Assembly: GCA_030067055.1 (NCBI GenBank)
Contig: JASJAL010000163.1
Coordinates: 1 to 9,353, forward strand
DNA length: 9,353 bases
Origin: Kiloniellales bacterium
Lineage (GTDB): Bacteria > Pseudomonadota > Alphaproteobacteria > Kiloniellales > JAKSBE01
Direction of reading: 5' to 3'
Part shown: positions 1-5,297 of the stretch, one piece after another
Position numbering within the stretch: the first letter of the stretch is position 1
Layout: the number at the start of each line of letters is the position of its first letter
Notes under the pieces: model-generated
Told to the model about the DNA's origin: nothing
Databases searched by the model: none
The model's input: the letters and a program-made list of their open reading frames with translations, nothing else
Translations under genes and position numbers: made by a program

Positions 1-1033
1 CCGCCAAGGCAACCCAAGCCGAGCCATCCCAATACTTCCAAGTTACGGCGCCGCCGACGCCCAACGTGCCGATGTCGATGGTGACGGAAGAAAGGGGCGC
101 GCGGTGGCCGATGAGAAACATATCGCCGACCGCCTCGGTTGCCGGAAAGGAGTCTACATCGCCAGCTGTGGCGTCGTTGAGAGCCGCCGTCTGATCCACA
201 GACGTGAGATTGACGCTGTCGTATTGAACGGCGTTGTCGACCGGGGCTTTCTCGACGTTTGTGATCGTGACGCCGGTTGTCGCTGCACCCTCGACCGTGA
301 TGTCCTTGCCAACGTCTGCATCGGTAAAGCTCACGCTCGTCGAGCTGAGCACCGCGGAGCCATCGGTGACCGTGCCGTCAACCAGCTCACGGGTGTCGCC
401 CTTGGCGCCGTGGAACTTGACGTTCTCGGCGCTGAGCGCGCCCAGGCCGAAGAGGTCGGCGAGGCTGCGGGCGCCGGCGGCGCCGGTCGGCAGCACGGTC
501 TTGTCGCTGAGGTCGGCGGCCTCGGCGGTGCCGGCCAGCAGCGCCGGCTTGCCCTGGGCATCGAAGCCGAGGTAGCGGCCGGCGCGCTCTGCGTCGATCG
601 GCAGCTCCAGGCCGCCGACCTGGGCGTCGGTCGCCGGCACGCTCAGGGCGCGGGCGTCGAAGGCGGCCAGCTGGGCGTCGCGCAGGGCCGCCAGGTCCAG
701 GCCCTCCTCGACCTGGGTGGTCGGAAAGGCGCCGCCCAGGGGGAAGGCCTTGTCCTGGGTGAAGGGCAGGTCGAGCGCGATCACCAGGGTCTCGCCGGCC
801 CGCGGCCGCTTGTCGACCGGCTCGGTGAGGACGGTCAGGGTCCCGCCGCCGTCGTTGCCGGCGCCGGAGAGCTCGTAGTCGCTGCCCTCGGTCCAGGGCG
901 TCTCCTGGCTGGCGGCGTCGCGCAGGGTGACCCGGACGTGGGCGTTGTCGACGAACTTGAAGGGAATCGGAAAGACGCTGGTCGCGCCGTCGCCCTCGTA
1001 GCGGACGCGGGAGGTGGTCGTGCTGACGGTCAT
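1..1033 (-). CDS. Phage tail fibre/tailspike protein, 3'-truncated by window edge
   Basis: The frame is open from an ATG at 1033 to the left edge, so 344 residues are visible and the C-terminus is missing. A GGAG at 1041-1044 sits 7 bases before the ATG. Residues 1-130 match the virion-binding head of T7 gp17-like fibres: an early RYEGDGATSVFPIPFKF segment, then a YELSGAGNDGGGTLTVLT strand region and a DLPFTQ segment. Residues about 205-260 start like a tailspike beta-helix entry (VKFHGAKGD) and continue with a GSAVLSS...FTDADVGK module common in phage fibres. Residues about 300-344 (FLIGHRAPLSSVTIDIG, then TWKYWDGSAWVAL) look like a beta-sandwich fibre repeat. By family, this protein would bind the host surface receptor. 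It is the last gene of a minus-strand group, about 100 bases after the preceding gene. A long open frame on the plus strand (104-1195) is its mirror. Confidence 0.9.
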   Translation of the reverse strand, partial: MTVSTTTSRVRYEGDGATSVFPIPFKFVDNAHVRVTLRDAASQETPWTEGSDYELSGAGNDGGGTLTVLTEPVDKRPRAGETLVIALDLPFTQDKAFPLGGAFPTTQVEEGLDLAALRDAQLAAFDARALSVPATDAQVGGLELPIDAERAGRYLGFDAQGKPALLAGTAEAADLSDKTVLPTGAAGARSLADLFGLGALSAENVKFHGAKGDTRELVDGTVTDGSAVLSSTSVSFTDADVGKDITVEGAATTGVTITNVEKAPVDNAVQYDSVNLTSVDQTAALNDATAGDVDSFPATEAVGDMFLIGHRAPLSSVTIDIGTLGVGGAVTWKYWDGSAWVALA

Positions 1034-1040
1034 CTCGGAA

Positions 1041-1044
1041 CTCC
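1041..1044 (-). promoter_or_regulatory. Ribosome binding site of the tail fibre gene
   Basis: GGAG on the minus strand lies 7 bases upstream of the ATG at 1033. It fixes the start for a gene whose C-terminus is outside the window. Confidence 0.6.
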
Positions 1045-1133
1045 GGATCGGGACGGGATTTTCGGAGGCTTGATGTATCGAGTTCGGTCCGGCCGAAATC
1101 GGCGGCCCTCTGAGCAGAGAGCTAGAGCCGCGA

Positions 1134-1550
1134 TTACGCCTCTAGGACCTGAACACAGGGGCCCTCGGCGCCACGTTCAGCAACTACCAAGGTGACGTGA
1201 GCAGGTTGGTCCTCACCAGCGCCGGCGGTCACCAGGATTCGGTCATAGAGAGCCAGCGAACTGGCGACCGGCACGAAATAGCCTGGCGCGAGGACTTGTC
1301 GAAGCGCATGTTTGGTGATGTAGCACCAGAGGCTGAGCCCGTTCGCCCCGTGGCTTATTCTGTGCAAATCAGCGCGAACGACGCGCAAAGGCACCGGCGC
1401 AATTTGCTTCCATTCTGGCTGTCGGCTCTCCGGCAACGACCGCTCTGAAGCGACAACATTTTTCGCCTGGGCCGTGACAACAGTCCGGCCTCGGGCCTCT
1501 TGCTGCCGCGCCGTTGCGTTGCGACGCCTAGCAGATGAGCTGCGCCTCAT
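1134..1550 (-). CDS. Small phage virion-associated protein (unnamed family)
   Basis: This is a 138-residue protein starting at ATG 1550, two bases after the TGA of the gene before it. A TTG at 1556 that overlaps that stop is an alternative start. GGGAG at 1561-1565 could serve either. Residues 1-45 are basic and low in complexity. The conserved-looking part is residues 50-125: SLWCYITKHALRQVLAPGYF, then LYDRILVTAG and a beta-rich end. This Y-T-x-D/H...GYF...L-x-D-x-I-x-V pattern recalls a small protein I remember lying near capsid or fibre genes in alphaproteobacterial phages; its exact role is unknown to me. Tight coupling to the scaffolding-like gene suggests one transcript. Composition looks less GC-rich than the flanking fibre gene. 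The frame ends with TAA at 1134-1136. The unusual basic N-terminus could mean that the true start lies further downstream, but no internal ATG exists. Confidence 0.65.
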   Translation of the reverse strand: MRRSSSARRRNATARQQEARGRTVVTAQAKNVVASERSLPESRQPEWKQIAPVPLRVVRADLHRISHGANGLSLWCYITKHALRQVLAPGYFVPVASSLALYDRILVTAGAGEDQPAHVTLVVAERGAEGPCVQVLEA

Positions 1551-1552
1551 GG

Positions 1553-2170
1553 TCAACGCTCTCCCGGCACAAGCGACCGGCCCTGACCATACCGCTTGGC
1601 GTAGAGCCGGCTCAGCACTTGCTGTGTTCGCTCGCTGCGGTACTCCTGCGGTCGAGAGAACTGCAGCGCATGGAGCCGGTCGATCTCGGCGTCCAGCGCC
1701 TTCATGGCACTTGCTCCAAGAGGCTCTTCGGATTGTGCTGTGGCCTCACCTTCAAGTAACCGGCCCACTTCGGCCGCGACCCGGATCAGCGCCGGATGGT
1801 CGCCCAGGCCGCTGTCCTCCAGGGCTCGAGTCAGCTCGGGCGAGGCGAAGGTCCGGGCAGCCCTGCGGGCCAGGTCGAGGTTCGCCGAAAGATCCTCACC
1901 CCAGGTGGCCTGCAGGGCCCGGGCCGCCTCCGGATCGGCCGCCGCCATGGCGGCCAGGACCGCGGCATCGCCGGCGGCTCCATCGGTGTCAGGGCCGGCG
2001 TCAGGCTCGGTTGCGCTGGGGTCCTGCAGCGGGGCGCCGGCGCCCTCCTCCAGACCGTGCTCCTGTGGCTCGATCTGCCTGATCTCGGCATCCTTTGCTA
2101 AAGCATCGTTGGGCCCGGTCACCCCTGGCTCGATCCCGGCCGCGTCATCTTGTGGCAGGCTGTCCTGCAT
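1553..2170 (-). CDS. Acidic phage scaffolding-like protein
   Basis: This is a 205-residue protein starting at ATG 2170 behind an excellent Shine-Dalgarno. Longer upstream starts (to 2263) are rejected because they lack such a site. Residues 1-80 are acidic, rich in Ala, Pro and Gly, and probably disordered. Residues 84-140 are helical with the pattern ATWGEDLSANLDLARRAAR, then LEDSGLGDHPALIRVAAEVG. I associate this pattern with phage capsid scaffolding or assembly proteins, which often show W-G-x-D...N...A and GLG-x-HP. Residues 155-200 form a basic helical tail (EIDRLHAL...RSERTQQVLSRLYAKRYG), the charge layout expected of a scaffold that binds coat protein through its C-terminus. A scaffold gene is normally followed by the major capsid gene. 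Here it is followed by a 138-residue gene and then the fibre, so either the order is unusual or the role is different. Confidence 0.65.
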   Translation of the reverse strand: MQDSLPQDDAAGIEPGVTGPNDALAKDAEIRQIEPQEHGLEEGAGAPLQDPSATEPDAGPDTDGAAGDAAVLAAMAAADPEAARALQATWGEDLSANLDLARRAARTFASPELTRALEDSGLGDHPALIRVAAEVGRLLEGEATAQSEEPLGASAMKALDAEIDRLHALQFSRPQEYRSERTQQVLSRLYAKRYGQGRSLVPGER

Positions 2171-2176
2171 GCTGAT

Positions 2177-2183
2177 CTCCTTT
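2177..2183 (-). promoter_or_regulatory. Strong ribosome binding site, fixes start at 2170
   Basis: AAAGGAG on the minus strand is 6 bases upstream of the ATG at 2170. It is the best Shine-Dalgarno match in the window and decides the start of the scaffolding-like gene. Confidence 0.8.
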
Positions 2184-2210
2184 CTGAGACTAGTTCTGAT
2201 CTGTGGCTGT

Positions 2211-2222
2211 TTCCGATCGGAA
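2211..2222. promoter_or_regulatory. Perfect 12-bp palindrome, possible operator
   Basis: TTCCGATCGGAA is identical to its own reverse complement. Its near edge lies 40 bases upstream of the scaffolding-like ATG, in the 388-base gap that should contain this gene group's promoter. The position suits a repressor or activator site. I could not place a convincing -35/-10 pair around it, so the role is inferred. Confidence 0.3.
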
Positions 2223-2369
2223 GATCCGAGCATGGAGCGGCCAAACCCAGCGACTTGGACCAAGGCCGCCAGCGGCGACGCACCAAGATCTCGGGAGCCC
2301 GCCGGCGTGCCGGAGCTTTCCAGTTGGTAGGAGGTGTTGAGCAGTGAATTTAGGCTGCAGCGGCTCAGC

Positions 2370-2406
2370 GCACGCCAAATACTTGGTCAAACAGCATCTG
2401 GCGTGC
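2370..2406. repeat. Inverted repeat with 8-bp perfect arms
   Basis: GCACGCCA at 2370-2377 is the exact reverse complement of TGGCGTGC at 2399-2406, with 21 bases between them. It could form a stem-loop or present two half-sites. It lies roughly 200 bases upstream of the scaffolding-like gene and outside any supported gene. Confidence 0.35.
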
Positions 2407-2520
2407 CCGGGCCGAAGCTAACGGAACTCGCTTTGAGGCAGCGGCCGGCATCGCGCGCAGTGGCGGCGGCCAAGCCTCGGCGGCGGTCCGGCCGGGTCGC
2501 GACCCAGGCCCTCGGCGGAA

Positions 2521-2550
2521 GGCGGGACGCCGTCGGGCGGGCGTCCCGCC
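2521..2550 (-). terminator. Hairpin terminator of the actin-like gene
   Basis: GGCGGGACGCC (2521-2531) and GGCGTCCCGCC (2540-2550) are perfect complements, giving an 11-bp GC-rich stem with an 8-base loop. On the minus strand it begins 8 bases after the TGA at 2559-2561. No strong T run follows (only TT), so it is a GC-stem terminator or pause site rather than a textbook intrinsic terminator. It probably insulates the actin-like transcript from the phage group to its left. Confidence 0.65.
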
Positions 2551-2558
2551 TCCGGCCG

Positions 2559-3611
2559 TCACATGTTCAGCATCGCGGCGAGCAGGGAGCCCTTGGCGGT
2601 GGTGTCCAGAGCGCCCTTGGCCTGCTTGACCTCGGAGATCTCCAGCGGCAGGCGCGCCTCGCGGATGGCGGCCTCGAGCAGCGGCCCGAAGCCCTTGACC
2701 GAGGCGGTGCCGCCGGCGAAGACCACCGGCACCGGCAGGACCAGCTTGGGCATGCGCTTGGTCTCCAGCAGCTCCCGCTGCAGGGCGCCGACCACCGTCT
2801 TGATGACGTCCTTGTAGTAGATCGACAGCGCCCGATCCATCGCGGTCGCGGGCCGCCCGGACAGGTCGAAATCGTCGCTCTCCTTGTGCAGGCGCACCGT
2901 GGTCGGGGTCTCGCCGATCACCGAGGCGGCCTTGAGGTCGATGTAGTCGCCGGCATGAGTGGTGCAGAAGTTCAGCACCGGCATGCCCAGGAAGGCGACG
3001 CAGACGTTGCAGAGGCCGCCGCCGAAGCTCATGCCGATCCCGGTGAAGTCTGAGTCCTTCAAGGTGGTGTAGACCACGGCCAAGCCCTCGTTGACGCTGT
3101 CCGCCTCGTAGCCCAGGTCCTCAAGGACCTCGCGCAACGCCTCCTCGTGATAGGTGAGCTCGCCTTCCCGGCCCTCGGGGGCGCTGGGGATGGAGTAGCT
3201 GATCCGCTCGTCGCCCGCTGCCGGGCCGACCAGCGCCCGGACCGCCAGCTCGATGACCTGCAGGTTGCGCGGCTCGCGCGGGTTCAGCAGGCCGGTGTCC
3301 ATGGGCCGGCGCATGGTGCCGCCCATGATGTTGGCGAACTCGTCGGCCCGGTTGCCGAAGACCAGGATCTCGTCGCCCTCGACATGGTGGAGGATGCCCT
3401 CCTGCTCCAAGGTCGACAGGGTCATCTTGGTGCAGGGCAACGCGACGAAGGCGTTGAGCTGTTCCTCGAAGACCGCTTGGTTGCCGGACATGGTCGCGGC
3501 GACGATCCGGCTGGTGCCCAGATCGAGACCCTTGTATTTGACCGTCTGCTTCGCAGACCCGCCGGTGGCGGGCTTTCTCTTGGCGAGTCCGGCCGTCTTG
3601 GTGGCTGCCAT
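2559..3611 (-). CDS. Actin/Hsp70-superfamily ATPase (MreB/FtsA-like)
   Basis: This is a 350-residue protein. The ATG at 3611 is chosen over an upstream in-frame start at 3716 because GAGGAG lies at 3623-3628 and the extra residues look random. Residues 1-25 are a basic, Lys/Ala-rich tail. The nucleotide-binding fold follows in order: phosphate-1 GLDLGTSR (28-35), connect-1-like NEGLAVVYT (174-182), phosphate-2-like GMSFGGGLCNV (193-203) and adenosine loop FAGGTASVKGF (298-308). Family members bind ATP and often form filaments for shape, segregation or positioning, or act as chaperone-like ATPases. The phosphate-2 loop has Ser where most actins have Asp. From memory, a similar uncharacterised MreB-like family is widespread in bacterial chromosomes, so this may be a host gene. 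It is divergent from the lipoprotein pair and isolated on its left by a hairpin. It is not MreB, ParM or MamK by any feature I can show. Confidence 0.85.
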   Translation of the reverse strand: MAATKTAGLAKRKPATGGSAKQTVKYKGLDLGTSRIVAATMSGNQAVFEEQLNAFVALPCTKMTLSTLEQEGILHHVEGDEILVFGNRADEFANIMGGTMRRPMDTGLLNPREPRNLQVIELAVRALVGPAAGDERISYSIPSAPEGREGELTYHEEALREVLEDLGYEADSVNEGLAVVYTTLKDSDFTGIGMSFGGGLCNVCVAFLGMPVLNFCTTHAGDYIDLKAASVIGETPTTVRLHKESDDFDLSGRPATAMDRALSIYYKDVIKTVVGALQRELLETKRMPKLVLPVPVVFAGGTASVKGFGPLLEAAIREARLPLEISEVKQAKGALDTTAKGSLLAAMLNM

Positions 3612-3622
3612 GGTTGGTATCG

Positions 3623-3628
3623 CTCCTC
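3623..3628 (-). promoter_or_regulatory. Ribosome binding site of the actin-like gene
   Basis: GAGGAG on the minus strand lies 11 bases before the ATG at 3611. It supports this start rather than the in-frame start at 3716. Confidence 0.6.
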
Positions 3629-3892
3629 TGCCCGTGTGTGCCCAGTCGCGCCCCGGCCCCCACCGCCCGGCTCGCGACGTCGTGCAGGGGATTGGACCGC
3701 CGATCCCGGCCAGCATGGGCGTCCCGCTGTGAGGAAAATGTGGTTTCTGTACGAGAAGCGCGGGTCTGCCACGGAAACGGGCGGCGAGCGTCTTGATCTC
3801 GATCAGGGCGGCAGGAGCGGCGCGGCATGCAGATACTCCAGCTGGCCGAAATGATCAGACCGCAGGTTTCTGGATCTGCCATACGGACTGAA

Positions 3893-3898
3893 GAGAGG
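3893..3898 (+). promoter_or_regulatory. Ribosome binding site supporting a TTG start
   Basis: GAGAGG is five bases before the TTG at 3904. It is the reason for choosing this start even though it gives a long signal-peptide n-region. Confidence 0.5.
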
Positions 3899-3903
3899 TC
3901 GCT

Positions 3904-4554
3904 TTGCATCTGAATAAATTATCATTTCGGGATTCACAGCCCGATGGAGGGGTCAGGACCGAGCAGGCCTTTCTCGGGCGAGTCCTCGCCTGGGCTCGTG
4001 ACTTGCCCGCGCGTCTGAGCCTGGTCGCCCTCTTCCTGCTGGCGGCCTGCAGTGGCGAACCGGACCTGATCGAAGACTGGGCCCCGGTTCCCCATCAGAA
4101 CTTCCCGCTGGACTTCGCGGCACCGGGCCTCGAAGGACGCATTCCCCAGTGCTTCAGAGCGGTCGAGCGCCAATATGGCCGCCCAGTCGTGAACACCACG
4201 GCACGCTGGATCGCCTTCCGGCCGCAACAGCCCGAGGCCGGGCTTGATCTCCTGCGGGGCGGCGCGAAGTTCGTCCGCTCCATGGATGCCGAGGGCGCCC
4301 TGTTCAGAACGCTGGATCGGCTGACCGAAGGCGAGCCGGAGGTGCCCCGGACGAAGGGCCGGGACCGGAACGCGCAGGGCGCCATCCTCTACATCCATCT
4401 CCAAGGCGACGGCCGCGATTGCCTCGTCTTCGCCCAGGAGTGGCGGCGGGAGCGCGTCGTCTTCCTGCTCGTTGGATACTACTGCGCGCCCGGCGACGAA
4501 GAGCTGACCTCCGGGACGATCCAGGCTGTCCTGGCCGGTATCAGCGAGAAATAG
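3904..4554 (+). CDS. Predicted lipoprotein A, paralogue of its neighbour
   Basis: This is a 216-residue protein with a predicted TTG start supported by GAGAGG at 3893-3898, five bases upstream. The first 36 residues are an unusually long n-region. A hydrophobic stretch (LSLVALFLLAAC) then ends in a lipobox with lipidation Cys49. The residue after Cys is Ser, not Asp, which by the usual sorting rule favours the outer membrane. A shorter start at the TTG at 4003 would give a more normal signal peptide but lacks a ribosome site. The mature part shares with the downstream gene CSGEPDLIEDW near the start, FPLDFA (67-72), YGR (91-93) and CLVFAQEWRRE (173-183), with a further Cys194. Cys173 and Cys194 might form a disulfide. 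I do not recognise the family or its function. Plus-strand orientation against the phage genes fits either a host gene or a prophage accessory (moron) gene. Confidence 0.78.
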   Translation: MHLNKLSFRDSQPDGGVRTEQAFLGRVLAWARDLPARLSLVALFLLAACSGEPDLIEDWAPVPHQNFPLDFAAPGLEGRIPQCFRAVERQYGRPVVNTTARWIAFRPQQPEAGLDLLRGGAKFVRSMDAEGALFRTLDRLTEGEPEVPRTKGRDRNAQGAILYIHLQGDGRDCLVFAQEWRRERVVFLLVGYYCAPGDEELTSGTIQAVLAGISEK

Positions 4555-4662
4555 GAGCTCGGCCGCCCCGCGCCGTCGCGCCCGAGGGCACCGAACAGAA
4601 CGGCAAAAAGGGCGCGCCCTCCGGTGACGGGACCCGGCAGCATCGGGCATACTTCGGCCGCC

Positions 4663-5214
4663 ATGCGAAACCTCGTGATCCCATTTCTCCTCGTGCTGCT
4701 CTTGGGCTGCAGCGGAGACTCCGACCTCGGCGAGGAATGGACCGCGATCACCGCAGAGGATTTCCCCCTGGCCTTCGCGCCCGACGAGCTGCGGGGCGCC
4801 ATCGCCCGCTACCTCAAGTCGACCCGCTACTACAAGGGCCGCGCGATCCTGACCCACCAGGCCAGCTGGAAGGCCCCCAGCGCACGCCTGCCCCGGGCCG
4901 AATTGCGCCTTGAACAGTACGGGCGCGCTTTCGTCATCGCGGAGAACCCCGAGACGGCGGTGAGCCGCTTGATGGACTCGATTTTCGAGGGCCGCAGACC
5001 GGCGATCCTGGTCAAGAATCGAGAGGTCAACGCGCTCGGCACCATCGACTACCTTGTGGTCCGCGACGAGACGGCCGAATGCGTGGTCTTCTCCCAGAGT
5101 TGGCGCCGCGAGAGCATCCTCAACCTCCTGCAGGGGCTTTACTGCATCGCCCCGGGGTCGGGGTTCTCGGACACACGTATTGCAACTTTGCTCCGCAGCT
5201 TGAAGCCGAAATGA
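4663..5214 (+). CDS. Predicted lipoprotein B, paralogue of lipoprotein A
   Basis: This is a 183-residue protein. ATG 4663 is chosen over an in-frame GTG at 4624 because it places a compact signal peptide (MRNLVIPFLLVLLLGC) directly at the N-terminus; the Shine-Dalgarno is weak. Cys16 is the lipidation site and is followed by Ser, consistent with outer-membrane sorting. It is clearly homologous to the upstream lipoprotein: CSGDSDLGEEW, FPLAFA (34-39), YKGR (57-60), ASWK (67-70), CVVFSQSWRRE (140-150) and YCIAP (160-164). Cys140 and Cys161 are 21 residues apart, exactly as in the paralogue. The two genes lie 108 bases apart in the same direction and are probably co-transcribed. Function is unknown. 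If this is prophage cargo, a surface lipoprotein that alters phage adsorption is one possibility, but nothing in the sequence proves it. The gene converges with the large phage gene on the other strand. Confidence 0.82.
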   Translation: MRNLVIPFLLVLLLGCSGDSDLGEEWTAITAEDFPLAFAPDELRGAIARYLKSTRYYKGRAILTHQASWKAPSARLPRAELRLEQYGRAFVIAENPETAVSRLMDSIFEGRRPAILVKNREVNALGTIDYLVVRDETAECVVFSQSWRRESILNLLQGLYCIAPGSGFSDTRIATLLRSLKPK

Positions 5215-5250
5215 GCCCGGCAGGGGACGCTATTCGACCGAGCAGCCCGG

Positions 5251-5273
5251 CCCTGGCGGGGAGCACCCCAGGG
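5251..5273. terminator. Weak hairpin between convergent genes
   Basis: CCCTGG at 5251-5256 pairs with CCAGGG at 5268-5273, extended by two GC pairs across a bulged C at 5257. No T run follows on either strand. The location, in an 83-base gap between two converging genes, fits a bidirectional stop, but the structure is modest. Confidence 0.35.
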
Positions 5274-5297
5274 GACGACGGCAGTGGCGGTTGTCAC

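Larger units (their letters stand above)
2171..2558. other. Intergenic region between actin-like gene and phage group
   Basis: These 388 bases separate the stop of the actin-like gene from the start of the scaffolding-like gene, both on the minus strand. The region holds the hairpin at 2521-2550, an 8-bp inverted repeat at 2370-2377/2399-2406, a 12-bp palindrome at 2211-2222 and the Shine-Dalgarno at 2177-2183. Short open frames on both strands do not resemble proteins and have no good ribosome binding site. No tRNA or recognisable attachment site is visible. A promoter for the left phage group is expected here, but none stands out. Confidence 0.5.
3612..3903. other. Divergent intergenic region
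   Basis: These 292 bases separate the starts of the minus-strand actin-like gene and the plus-strand lipoprotein pair, and should contain both promoters. I see the two ribosome binding sites and a short inverted repeat, TGATC-TC-GATCA, at 3794-3805. I see no convincing sigma-70 hexamer pair for either direction and no conserved RNA structure. Confidence 0.45.

Noticed and set aside
104..1195. A 363-codon open frame on the plus strand
   Set aside because: It is the exact mirror of the tail fibre frame. GC-rich codon bias opens the opposite strand, and its translation has no protein-like motifs.
2190..2390. A 66-codon minus-strand frame in the gap upstream of the scaffolding-like gene
   Set aside because: It has no ribosome site and no recognisable sequence pattern, and it spans the candidate regulatory sites.
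3794..3805. Short inverted repeat TGATC-TC-GATCA in the divergent region
   Set aside because: Five-base arms are expected by chance in this much sequence, and no promoter element aligns with it.
3612..3903. Sigma-70 promoter candidates for the divergent genes
   Set aside because: No -35/-10 pair with proper spacing was found on either strand, so none is annotated.
4609..4620. Palindrome AGGGCGCGCCCT between the lipoprotein genes
   Set aside because: It has no loop, so it is a poor hairpin, and it contains only G, C and terminal A/T in a very GC-rich stretch. Chance is a sufficient explanation.
3934..4857. A 307-codon minus-strand frame across both lipoprotein genes
   Set aside because: The plus-strand frames have signal peptides, lipoboxes and clear mutual homology, which the minus frame cannot explain.
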